Source: Candidatus Poribacteria bacterium
Lineage (GTDB): Bacteria > Poribacteria > WGA-4E > PCPOR2b
Assembly: GCA_027296925.1 (NCBI GenBank)
Contig: JAPUIP010000541.1
Span: 1-6,122 of the forward strand
Length of the DNA stretch: 6,122 nucleotides
Direction of reading: 5' to 3'
Part shown: positions 1 through 5,949 of the stretch, one piece after another
Layout of the letters: every line of letters starts with the position of its first letter
How positions within the stretch are numbered: position 1 is the stretch's first letter
Position numbers and translations under genes: made by a program
Notes under the pieces: generated by a model
The model's database searches: none
What the model was told of the DNA's origin: nothing
What the model saw: the letters and a program-made list of their open reading frames with translations, nothing else

Positions 1-107
1 TAATCTGAGTGGACACTCTGCTTCAGGTATATATCTGTTAGCAAACCGGATTCAGCGACGACAAGAATCCTCTTCGCCTTCCGGTTCCTTGGTTGTGATG
101 AATTCAT
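1..107 (-). CDS. Start of an unrecognised protein, cut by the left window edge
   Basis: On the minus strand an ATG at 107-105 opens a frame that stays free of stops for 35 codons to the window edge, so only the N-terminus is visible. It begins with a basic, polar stretch (MNSSQPRNRKAKR) followed by a hydrophobic strand-like segment (ILVVAESGLL) and then a polar segment. The start is supported by CAGGAG at 120-115, seven bases ahead of the ATG. It would be transcribed from the consensus promoter at 246-274, and it overlaps the end of the upstream ORF (225-52) by 56 bases in a different frame. I do not recognise the family. With only 35 residues visible, chance openness cannot be excluded. Confidence 0.4.
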   Translation of the reverse strand, partial: MNSSQPRNRKAKRILVVAESGLLTDIYLKQSVHSD

Positions 108-225
108 CAAGGATCTCCTGAACAAGAGTTGGACCGAGGGCATCCCTCAGTTGCCGTCCCATTTCCTTTATTCTTTTTAGACTTGGAATATCTGGTTCCC
201 AGCCTTCAGGTATGTTCCTCCACAA
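52..225 (-). CDS. Small unrecognised protein or gene remnant, minus strand
   Basis: The frame is open from just after a TAA at 249-247 to a TGA at 54-52. The translation looks protein-like: an aromatic, proline-containing start (RFLWRNIPEGWEPDIP), an amphipathic helical stretch (SLKRIKEMGRQL, then LVQEILDEF) and an acidic tail (KEPEGEED). The start is unclear. TTG at 225 gives 57 residues but has no SD. ATG at 162 gives 36 residues and has an AAAGGA almost touching it. A good GGAGG at 221-217 precedes only a non-standard ATA at 213, which would begin a natural-looking MPEGWEP sequence. It lies directly downstream of a perfect promoter (246-274). The missing standard start could mean an unusual start codon or a decayed gene. 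The helical, charged build would suit a small regulator or antitoxin, but that is a guess; no family is recognised. Confidence 0.35.
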   Translation of the reverse strand: MWRNIPEGWEPDIPSLKRIKEMGRQLRDALGPTLVQEILDEFITTKEPEGEEDSCRR

Positions 226-245
226 AAATCGATATTTCTGGCAGA

Positions 246-274
246 ATTATATCTTGCGACTTAACAACTGTCAA
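246..274 (-). promoter_or_regulatory. Consensus sigma70 promoter firing leftward
   Basis: Read on the minus strand, TTGACA (274-269), a 17-base spacer and TATAAT (251-246) match the sigma70 consensus at all twelve positions with ideal spacing. Transcription would start near 239 and run into the small ORFs at 225-52 and 107-1. It lies in the gap shared with the divergent beta-helix gene, and its -35 hexamer falls inside a dyad (268-285). Confidence 0.75.
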
Positions 275-296
275 CTACCGAGTTGGTCCCCGACAG
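268..296. repeat. Nested inverted repeat, possible operator
   Basis: CAACT (272-276) and AGTTG (281-285) pair around the loop ACCG. An outer pair CTGTC (268-272) and GACAG (292-296) shares one base with the inner arm. The inner dyad covers part of the -35 box of the leftward promoter and lies about 40 bases ahead of the rightward beta-helix gene. It could bind a regulator acting on both directions, or form a hairpin in a rightward transcript. No known operator is recognised. Confidence 0.3.
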
Positions 297-313
297 AATA
301 TCGGCTGAAAATG

Positions 314-319
314 AAAGGA
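314..319 (+). promoter_or_regulatory. Ribosome binding site of the beta-helix gene
   Basis: AAAGGA lies seven bases before the ATG at 327 and settles that start. An earlier ATG at 311 is in another frame. No convincing -35/-10 pair for this gene was found between 200 and 313. Confidence 0.7.
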
Positions 320-326
320 CGTCTTT

Positions 327-1526
327 ATGCAGCATTCTCTATCAATCACGGTGGGCAGACAGGATGCCCAGATTAACGGTAGCGATGATCGCGCCCTTCA
401 AGCCGGGGTCGATTACCTCGCCGCGCTTGGGGGCGGAACGCTGAAAATCCTGCCTGGCGAATATCACCTGAACAACGCAATCTACCTCAGAAGTCAGATT
501 CGGATTGAAGGCAGCGGCGCCGAGACGATCTTGATCAAGAATCCCTCTGTCCGGACGAACCTCGCTGTCGATTCGGATTGGTATGACGCGGATGTGACGC
601 TCGCTGATAGAGACGGTTTTGCGGTGGGGTATGGCGTCTGCCTAAAAGCACGAAATCCACATCACGGCGCAAGGGACATCATCAAGCGGACGATTGTCGG
701 GTGCGATGGGGACCACTTCTGGCTCGATCGCCCACTCGACAATAACTTCTGGGCGGACCATGAAGCGCAGATCTCGACACTTTTTCCCATCCTGACCGGT
801 GAGCACATTCATGATGTTGAAATCCATAATCTCGTCCTTGACGGGAATCGCCCCAACAACGAACACCTTGATGGAAACTACGCCGGTTGTATTTTTCTGC
901 AGAACTGTGAGCGCATCGGAATTGATAACGTCGAGGCGCGAAACTATAATGGTGACGGGATCTCATGGCAGATCTGCCACGATGTCACCGTGACGAATTG
1001 CCGCAGCTTGAATAACGCAGACCTCGGCTTGCATCCGGGGTCCGGCTCGCAACGACCGACTATGCGGGATAACCACCTTGAGGGGAATCGGCTCGGGCTG
1101 TTTTTCTGTTGGGGCGTGAAGCACGGCGTCGCCGAAAACAACCGGATGCTCAACAATCGGGACTTCGGCATTTCTGTCGGTCATCGAGACACGGACAACA
1201 TCATCCGATCCAACCGAATCGAAGGCAGCGGGAAGGTCGGCGTTCTCTTCCGCGATGAACCCAACGAAGGCCGGTGTCCCCACCGGAATCTGGTGGAAAA
1301 TAACGATATTGTCAACAGCGGTTCAGATGGGAAGGGGACCGGTATTGACATTCAGGGGCAAACCCGCTCAATCACCATCCGAAGGAATCGGATTACGGAG
1401 ACGCGGGGCGCCGCAGAATATGTCGGCGTGCGGATTGGTCACAAAACCGCTGATGTTGTCCTTGAGGAAAATGGGTTTTCGGGATTGGCCCTCGACGTTG
1501 AAGATCTGCGGTCGCGCCAAACGTGA
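327..1526 (+). CDS. Right-handed parallel beta-helix (pectate-lyase-like) protein
   Basis: This 399-residue protein is predicted to fold as a right-handed parallel beta-helix. Residues about 20-70 carry the typical N-terminal cap of the pectate lyase superfamily: an ALQAGVDYLAALGGGTLKI-like segment, then a LPGEYHL turn, then a strand with RIEGSGAETIL. From about 160 to 385 there are repeated short coils of the pattern hydrophobic-x-hydrophobic-x-asparagine (VEIHNLVLDGN, IGIDNVEARNYNGDGISW, VTVTNCRSLNNADLGLH, VAENNRMLNNRDFGISV, IIRSNRIEGSGKVGVLF, ITIRRNRITETRG). Members of this fold cleave or epimerise polysaccharides, or only bind them. Asp210 in NGDGISW and His236 in LGLHPGSG lie in the groove-like part, but no family catalytic set can be assigned. 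There is no signal peptide; the first 20 residues are polar, so the protein appears cytoplasmic, which is unusual for a polysaccharide enzyme. It is probably cotranscribed with the membrane protein that starts 54 bases downstream. Confidence 0.85.
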   Translation: MQHSLSITVGRQDAQINGSDDRALQAGVDYLAALGGGTLKILPGEYHLNNAIYLRSQIRIEGSGAETILIKNPSVRTNLAVDSDWYDADVTLADRDGFAVGYGVCLKARNPHHGARDIIKRTIVGCDGDHFWLDRPLDNNFWADHEAQISTLFPILTGEHIHDVEIHNLVLDGNRPNNEHLDGNYAGCIFLQNCERIGIDNVEARNYNGDGISWQICHDVTVTNCRSLNNADLGLHPGSGSQRPTMRDNHLEGNRLGLFFCWGVKHGVAENNRMLNNRDFGISVGHRDTDNIIRSNRIEGSGKVGVLFRDEPNEGRCPHRNLVENNDIVNSGSDGKGTGIDIQGQTRSITIRRNRITETRGAAEYVGVRIGHKTADVVLEENGFSGLALDVEDLRSRQT

Positions 1527-1571
1527 TGCGTGGGACAACTCGCAGAACATTCGTGAAACATCGATTTGCCT

Positions 1572-1580
1572 GGAGGGGGA
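1572..1580 (+). promoter_or_regulatory. Ribosome binding site deciding the membrane-protein start
   Basis: GGAGGGGGA lies immediately before the ATG at 1581. A TTG at 1566 in the same frame would place this SD inside the coding sequence and has no SD of its own, so the ATG start is preferred. The spacing is short (four bases after GGAGG). Confidence 0.6.
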
Positions 1581-3506
1581 ATGGAGAGCGCTGCAGAAAA
1601 TTCGAACCAGAAGCATGGAGGCGTCACATTACGAGCGGTACTGATTGCGCTCGTGCTCGCGCCGATCAACGTCTATATCGTCGTGCAGTGGGAGACGGTC
1701 TGGAACACACAGTACCCGACCACGATGACGATTTTTTACAACGTGATTTTCAGCTTCCTTTTTGTTGTTCTATTGAACATTCCGCTGAAACGGTGGGCGC
1801 CGTGCGTAGCATTGAGCCAGCAGGAGTTACTAACCGTCTATACCATGCTTGTCATGGTGGTCTGTGTCAGTGGCCACGATTTCAGCCAAGCCCTATTTTG
1901 TACGCTGGGCACCGCCCGTTGGTCTGCGACGCCGGAGAATGATTGGAGCAACCTCTTTTGGAAGTATCTGCCGCCACGCCTTACCGTCAATGACGATAAG
2001 GTGCTTTACGGATTTTACAAAGGAGAATCGACATTTTACATCGCCTCCCACATCAAAGGATGGCTTGAGCCGATGATGTGGTGGACGCTTTTTCTCACGG
2101 TGGTCGCGTTTACCATGTTCTGCATGAACGTCATCGTCAGAAAGCAGTGGATCGAGAAGGAAAAATTAACCTATCCACTCGTTCACCTACCATTTGAGAT
2201 GAGCCGTGAGGGAAACGGGCATCACCCTTTTTTCAGAGATAAACTGCTCTGGATTGGTTTTGGGTTAGCCGCCGGAGTCAATCTTATTAATGGGATAACC
2301 TACCTTTTCCCCCTGATTCCGGAGATTCCGCTCGGATACAATCTTAGCTCGTACTTTACAGAGCGCCCCTTCAGCGCAATGGGCAACTTCCCTATTCAGT
2401 TTAATCCTTTCGCTATTGGCCTTGCTTTCGCCATCCCACTCGACCTCCTATTTTCGTGCTGGTTCTTTTTTCTTTTTTGGAAAGCAGAGCGAGTCGTCGG
2501 CAGCATGGCAGGGATCAATCAGCCCGGATATCCATTTGCCGAGCAGCAGGTCCTTGGCGGGTATATGGGAATCGCCATCGTCGCGCTCTGGCTAGCACGG
2601 AAACCGATTTGGCAGGTCATAAAGAAGGCTGTCGGGGCAAGATCGGATGTGGACGATTCCGGAGAGCCGATGAAGTACAGAACGGCCGTGCTGGGGATAA
2701 TTTTGGGAATAGGCTTTCTCGTGTTCTTTTCATATCAAGCGGGAATGACCATCAGATTTGCATTGGCGTTCTTTGGCGTCTACTTCGCAATTGCCTTTGC
2801 ACACACACGGGCGCGAGCGGAACTTGGCCCTCCGATACATGGAATTTACTACTTTGGTCCGCTTCAGTTATTCGTGGCGGTAGTGGGCAGTCGCAAACTC
2901 GACAATCAGACATTGACGGCAGCCGCCCCACTCTGGACGTTCACGAAACAATTCAGAAACCATCCGATGCCGTATATGCTTGAAAGCTTCAAACTGGCAG
3001 ATCGGGCCGGCATGGATACCCGCAAACTTGGGAGAGTGATTATGCTCTCCGTCGTCGTGAGTCTCATCCTAACCTTCTGGACATTTCTGCAATTCAGCTA
3101 CAAATGGGGCGGCATCAGTGAAGGGCGTGGTATTGGCGCCTATACGACAATTCAGCGGTGGCTCGTTCGCCCGATCGAAACGGATATGCAGTCTCTTGGG
3201 GCTGTTGGCGTCGGAGCGCTGTTTGTGTTCATCAACACGGCGCTGCGGTTACGGTTCTTATGGTGGCCGCTGCATCCGTTAGCTTATCCAATTACGGGGT
3301 ATTTGCCCTTTGAACACCTGTGGTTCCCGTTTTTTATCAGTTGGCTTCTGAAGTGGGCAATCCTCAAGCACGGCGGCATACAGACCTATCGCCGAACGTT
3401 CCCATTCTTCTTGGGACTGGTCTTAGGTGACTTCACGATAGGGAGTATCTGGGGCATCATTGGCCTGGTTACCGGCGTACCGACCTACGCCTTTAAGCGG
3501 TGGTGA
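1581..3506 (+). CDS. Polytopic membrane protein of DUF6785/DUF6784 type, possible transporter
   Basis: A 641-residue integral membrane protein, counted from the ATG at 1581, with about 12-13 hydrophobic segments. Approximate positions are residues 18-36, 48-67, 84-98, 163-185, 222-243, 276-300, 324-339, 366-384, 389-407, 485-504, 540-557, 578-594 and 607-631. Conserved-looking signatures include ALSQQELLTVY (77-87), EKEKLTYPLVHLP (192-204), HTRARAELGPP (408-418), HPMPYMLESFKLAD (461-474) and WWPLHPLAYP (561-570). Length, topology and these motifs recall the paired DUF6785 (N-terminal) and DUF6784 (C-terminal) domains found in Poribacteria and Planctomycetota; I recall this from memory and have not searched. 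The function of that family is unknown. The fold has the look of a permease, and the charged motifs between helices (EKLTYP, RAELGPP) are candidates for a translocation or ligand site. The cytoplasmic beta-helix protein just upstream is the likely partner. There is no signal peptide; the first helix serves as anchor. Confidence 0.85.
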   Translation: MESAAENSNQKHGGVTLRAVLIALVLAPINVYIVVQWETVWNTQYPTTMTIFYNVIFSFLFVVLLNIPLKRWAPCVALSQQELLTVYTMLVMVVCVSGHDFSQALFCTLGTARWSATPENDWSNLFWKYLPPRLTVNDDKVLYGFYKGESTFYIASHIKGWLEPMMWWTLFLTVVAFTMFCMNVIVRKQWIEKEKLTYPLVHLPFEMSREGNGHHPFFRDKLLWIGFGLAAGVNLINGITYLFPLIPEIPLGYNLSSYFTERPFSAMGNFPIQFNPFAIGLAFAIPLDLLFSCWFFFLFWKAERVVGSMAGINQPGYPFAEQQVLGGYMGIAIVALWLARKPIWQVIKKAVGARSDVDDSGEPMKYRTAVLGIILGIGFLVFFSYQAGMTIRFALAFFGVYFAIAFAHTRARAELGPPIHGIYYFGPLQLFVAVVGSRKLDNQTLTAAAPLWTFTKQFRNHPMPYMLESFKLADRAGMDTRKLGRVIMLSVVVSLILTFWTFLQFSYKWGGISEGRGIGAYTTIQRWLVRPIETDMQSLGAVGVGALFVFINTALRLRFLWWPLHPLAYPITGYLPFEHLWFPFFISWLLKWAILKHGGIQTYRRTFPFFLGLVLGDFTIGSIWGIIGLVTGVPTYAFKRW

Positions 3507-3525
3507 GATAACACGACTTTGATTT

Positions 3526-3541
3526 TCTCAGAGCGGTGAGA
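3526..3541 (+). other. Small stem-loop after the membrane-protein gene
   Basis: TCTCA (3526-3530) and TGAGA (3537-3541) pair around GAGCGG, 19 bases after the stop codon. No T-run follows, so it is at best a weak terminator or an RNA end-stabilising hairpin. Confidence 0.25.
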
Positions 3542-3542
3542 T

Positions 3543-3626
3543 ATGAAATTGACAATCGAACATACAAAGATCAAAGCTCGGCATACTTTGACATTCGATA
3601 TGATAACAATCACTGAACATCTGTAA
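3543..3626 (+). CDS. Possible 27-residue mini-ORF in the intergenic gap
   Basis: ATG at 3543 to TAA at 3624-3626 encodes 27 residues with an alternating polar/hydrophobic pattern (MKLTIEHTKIKA, then LTFDMITITEHL). GGTGAG lies only a few bases ahead, which is a poor SD. Two TTGACA-containing direct repeats in the DNA account for the paired LTIE and LTFD segments. It may be chance openness in an AT-rich gap. Confidence 0.15.
   Translation: MKLTIEHTKIKARHTLTFDMITITEHL
3549..3598 (+). repeat. Direct repeat TTGACAWTCGA, two copies
   Basis: TTGACAATCGA (3549-3559) and TTGACATTCGA (3588-3598) differ at one base and start 39 bases apart, close to four helical turns. They flank a hairpin, TCAAAG (3571-3576) with CTTTGA (3586-3591). 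Neither TTGACA is followed by a usable -10 box at 16-18 bases. A paired regulator site upstream of the promoter at 3639-3667 is more likely than two promoters. Confidence 0.35.
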
Positions 3627-3638
3627 TGCAGAAAATGG

Positions 3639-3667
3639 TTGATAAAACGCAGCAGGCATGATATATT
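3639..3667 (+). promoter_or_regulatory. Extended -10 sigma70 promoter for the 346-residue protein gene
   Basis: TTGATA (3639-3644), a 17-base spacer and TATATT (3662-3667), with the extended -10 dinucleotide TG at 3659-3660. Transcription would start near 3674, giving a leader of about 50 bases before the ATG at 3724. This makes the downstream gene independent of the two-gene unit before it. Confidence 0.65.
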
Positions 3668-3698
3668 CTCCATGATTCCTGACAGCGGAGTCATAAGA

Positions 3699-3719
3699 GA
3701 GGACGAACGAGGAACGAAC
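3699..3719 (+). repeat. Tandem duplicated SD-like unit
   Basis: GAGGACGAAC (3699-3708) is followed directly by GAGGAACGAAC (3709-3719). Each holds a GAGGA ribosome-binding core. The second core ends ten bases before the ATG at 3724, slightly far, and the first is 20 bases away. Confidence 0.45.
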
Positions 3720-3723
3720 CATC

Positions 3724-4764
3724 ATGCACGGATTGACGTTAGTAAATCCTTACCTGAACAACGATTTATCTCCACCGCCTGCGCGGAGCTATCGCCATCA
3801 GAAGTGGCTTGAGCAAGGATATCAACCGGAGTTGCAGCCAATCTCTCCCGACAGCGAGTTGGGGGTTCTCATCGGGCAGATGGGCTGGGCGGGGAGTCAT
3901 GCCCACGCGAACGGTTATCTGTGGGCTTCGGCGGGTAACATGGGCGTCATCTTATCTGAAGCCGTCGATGAGGACTGCCTGCTCCCGCGTGACCAATCCC
4001 CGCGCTATATGTTGCCGCCGGCAATTACCGTGAAAGGGTTGGCGGGGCGGCATGTGCTCTTAACCAAGTCTGGTTCACGATTGGACATGATTGCACTTGA
4101 ACATCCGTCGCTCACTTTGACGATTGTTGAAGTGGAAGACGACGGCGTACATTACCGCATGCGATTCGGTACGCCATCGACGCCCGCGATCCGCGCCGTA
4201 CAAATGAAACCGCCGAAACCAACCAGCGAAATGTTCCATTACATGCTAATCTTCGAACAACTTGAAGAACACGGTTTCAAGGTATTAGTGCACCTACAGC
4301 CGAAGTTTCTAAATCTCATCTCTCGCAGTGAGCACGGGAAGGCGTCGCGATTTTACGACTTTCTGAAAGGGTATGAGCCGGAAACCCCAATCGTGTACGA
4401 AAAATGTGGCGGAATCGGTTTTGTGCAAGAGAGAGCGCCGGGCATCCCTGAACTCTCCTACGAAAGCTTGCGCCTCTTCCGAGGAGAGGACCGCCCCTCA
4501 GATCAACGTCATGAGATGCGTTACATCCTCTATTGGGTTGGGCACGGCACATTTTCTCGCGGCATCGATATTTTAGATGCCTATAAACATAACGAATATT
4601 TTGAGGCGGCGGCACGAATGGCGTGGGAAGCCAACCATAACCGTATCCACGCCCAGGCCTATAGCAAAGAAATCATCGATTGCATCCTCCGCGAATTCCA
4701 ATTGAATCAGCAACCCGCTCAAGAAACACCCCATGATCGGGAAAATCTGTATAACTATCCGTAG
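3724..4764 (+). CDS. Unrecognised 346-residue soluble protein
   Basis: I do not recognise this protein. It has no signal peptide and no membrane segment, so it should be cytoplasmic. The N-terminal third has a proline-rich, polar start (SPPPARSYRHQKW) and a glycine/histidine-rich stretch at 49-76 (LIGQMGWAGSHAHANGYLW, then GNMGVILSE). Residues about 100-160 look beta-rich (ITVKGLAGRHVLLT, LTLTIVEVEDDGVHYRMRFG). Residues 170-215 look helical (MFHYMLIFEQLEEHGFKVL, then KASRFYDFLKGYEP). A helical C-terminal part (265-325) is rich in His, Tyr and Trp (ILYWVGHGTF, then AARMAWEANHNRIHAQAY). The C-terminus is polar and probably disordered. Candidate ligand residues are His59, His61, His274 and His305, but nothing proves a metal site. 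Normal codon use and a good promoter and SD indicate a real gene. It has its own promoter and converges on the dehydrogenase gene, so a shared role is only suggested by proximity. Confidence 0.8.
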   Translation: MHGLTLVNPYLNNDLSPPPARSYRHQKWLEQGYQPELQPISPDSELGVLIGQMGWAGSHAHANGYLWASAGNMGVILSEAVDEDCLLPRDQSPRYMLPPAITVKGLAGRHVLLTKSGSRLDMIALEHPSLTLTIVEVEDDGVHYRMRFGTPSTPAIRAVQMKPPKPTSEMFHYMLIFEQLEEHGFKVLVHLQPKFLNLISRSEHGKASRFYDFLKGYEPETPIVYEKCGGIGFVQERAPGIPELSYESLRLFRGEDRPSDQRHEMRYILYWVGHGTFSRGIDILDAYKHNEYFEAAARMAWEANHNRIHAQAYSKEIIDCILREFQLNQQPAQETPHDRENLYNYP

Positions 4765-4779
4765 GAGGAATTCCCTACG
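4760..4779 (+). other. Stem-loop spanning the stop codon, around an EcoRI-like palindrome
   Basis: CGTAGG (4760-4765) and CCTACG (4774-4779) form a six-pair stem. The loop AGGAATTC contains the palindrome GAATTC (4768-4773). The stop codon TAG (4762-4764) is in the 5' arm. No T-run follows directly; a T-rich stretch, TTTTTATTT, appears only at 4852-4860. It could protect the transcript end or be a weak terminator between the convergent genes. AGGAGG beside it resembles an SD, but no start codon lies at a usable distance. Confidence 0.35.
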
Positions 4780-4869
4780 AGCCGTGAAGTGAGACAGCGC
4801 CATGTCCTCTTCAGGGTAAGGGAATGCGACGCATACTCGCCGACGTTTGACTTTTTATTTAGGATCGGG

Positions 4870-5919
4870 CTACACCTCTCTAATTTTCTTCCCGGTCTTC
4901 GCGGATTCGTAAGCGTTCATCACAATCCGCAGCGCTTCCAGCCCGTCTTCACCGCGAGCGCCCCACATCGGCTCGCGATTATCCCGCACACAATCGACGA
5001 AATGCGCGAGCTCTTGCGGATAGCCGAGCGTCCATTCTTCATCAATGGTGGGGCGTGTCCAACCGACTGTCGTTTCCGATTTTTCCGTCGCATAGTCGAA
5101 GCCATGTAAGCTGAATGCGCGAATCGGTGAGGATTGCGTGAGATCGATTCGCAAGTTTCCCGTGCTCCCATAAATTTCGACCTGATCATCGATACCGCCG
5201 TAGGTAATGTAGTTTGCATCGATTTGAGCACGCACGCCATTTGCAAAAGTCAGCATCACCGAGCCCCAATCCTCACCCTCAAAGTGTTCGTGCAGTAGAT
5301 TCCCTGAACTCCCGCCGCTGACGTGTCCTGTCACTTCCGTGACCTCTTCTCCGACAAACCACCGAGCGAACCCGATCGGGTGGATGCCCAAATGGATCAG
5401 TGCGCCACCACCGCAATATTCGATTTTCTGGGCGTAGATCGAGTGTGAGCCGCTGTGACTCTCCTTCGCTTTGAGATAGAGCAACTTGCCGATAGCGCCC
5501 TCCTCGCACAGATGCTTCGCCCGCTGTAGGGCCGGCGCAAACAGCCAATCCTCCGCGTACATCAGCTTGACCCCATTATCCGCGCAAGTGCTGACCATCG
5601 CTTCCGCATCTGCCACAGTTGTGGCGAGCGGTTTTTCGCAGACAACGTGGACACCCCGTTCGGCGGCTGCAAGGGTGGACTCTTTGTGCAGAAAGTTCGG
5701 CACACAAACACTGACGAGATCTAGGGACGCGTCATCGAGCATGTGGCGATAATCAGTGTAGGTCTTTGACAGGTTGTATTCGTCCCCAAATTGCTCGACG
5801 TGTTCGCGGTTGGGCGATGCGGCGGCGTACAATTCAGCGGAGTGACATTTGAGGTAAGCCTCCGCGTGGAGCCGAGCTGCAAATTTAGAACCGATAATGC
5901 CGATGCGCAATTTTGACAT
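4870..5919 (-). CDS. Gfo/Idh/MocA-family NAD(P)-dependent oxidoreductase
   Basis: A 349-residue dehydrogenase, counted from the ATG at 5919-5917, of the usual length for the family, which oxidises or reduces sugars, inositols and related polyols in the cytoplasm. Residues 1-120 form the Rossmann domain with a nucleotide-binding start (LRIGIIGSKFAARLHAEAY) and the family signature CEKPLAT, with Glu95-Lys96-Pro97; this lysine is normally catalytic. Residues about 125-345 form the alpha/beta substrate domain with GGGALIHLGIHPIG (170-183) and GGIDDQVEIYGSTGNLRIDL (241-260). Two deviations stand out. The second glycine of the GxG turn is Lys12. The position that usually holds a catalytic Asp in GGG-x-x-D-x-G-x-H is His176, while His180 is kept. 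A GTG at 5928 is in frame, but it is the tail of the SD AAGGTG (5931-5926), which sits six bases before the ATG, so the ATG is chosen. It converges on the 346-residue protein gene, and a 34-codon ORF lies 30 bases upstream. The substrate is not readable. Confidence 0.93.
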   Translation of the reverse strand: MSKLRIGIIGSKFAARLHAEAYLKCHSAELYAAASPNREHVEQFGDEYNLSKTYTDYRHMLDDASLDLVSVCVPNFLHKESTLAAAERGVHVVCEKPLATTVADAEAMVSTCADNGVKLMYAEDWLFAPALQRAKHLCEEGAIGKLLYLKAKESHSGSHSIYAQKIEYCGGGALIHLGIHPIGFARWFVGEEVTEVTGHVSGGSSGNLLHEHFEGEDWGSVMLTFANGVRAQIDANYITYGGIDDQVEIYGSTGNLRIDLTQSSPIRAFSLHGFDYATEKSETTVGWTRPTIDEEWTLGYPQELAHFVDCVRDNREPMWGARGEDGLEALRIVMNAYESAKTGKKIREV

Positions 5920-5925
5920 CCGGTA

Positions 5926-5931
5926 CACCTT
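5926..5931 (-). promoter_or_regulatory. SD of the dehydrogenase overlapping an in-frame GTG
   Basis: On the minus strand AAGGTG occupies 5931-5926 and is followed by six bases and the ATG at 5919. The GTG that would extend the protein by three residues is the last half of this SD, and nothing SD-like lies ahead of it. Confidence 0.65.
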
Positions 5932-5949
5932 ACTGAGTTTTTATTCAGG

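Noticed and set aside
642..1283. Several minus-strand ORFs inside the beta-helix gene
   Set aside because: They are antisense shadows of a gene with clear fold signatures and have no SD or family likeness.
1566..1580. TTG start at 1566 for the membrane protein, five residues longer
   Set aside because: It has no SD, and the extra residues would be encoded by the SD of the ATG at 1581.
1523..1942. Plus-strand 139-codon ORF beginning at the stop of the beta-helix gene
   Set aside because: It overlaps most of the first helices of the membrane-protein gene in another frame, has no good SD, and its Arg/Cys/His-rich translation looks like an out-of-frame shadow.
3549..3616. Two TTGACA hexamers considered as -35 boxes
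   Set aside because: No TATAAT-like hexamer lies 16-18 bases downstream of either; they are reported as a direct repeat instead.
3485..3725. Two minus-strand ORFs of 65 and 69 codons in the gap before the 346-residue protein gene
   Set aside because: They overlap each other in different frames, neither has an SD, and the second runs back into the membrane-protein gene. The promoter evidence here is on the plus strand.
4826..4860. Possible intrinsic terminator: GCGA/TCGC stem followed by a T-rich stretch
   Set aside because: The stem has only four pairs with a seven-base loop, and the T-run starts twelve bases after it, so it does not fit an intrinsic terminator.
4789..5109. Plus-strand 106-codon ORF with AGGAGG upstream at 4763-4768
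   Set aside because: The SD-like sequence is too far from any start codon, and most of the ORF is antisense to the well-supported dehydrogenase gene.
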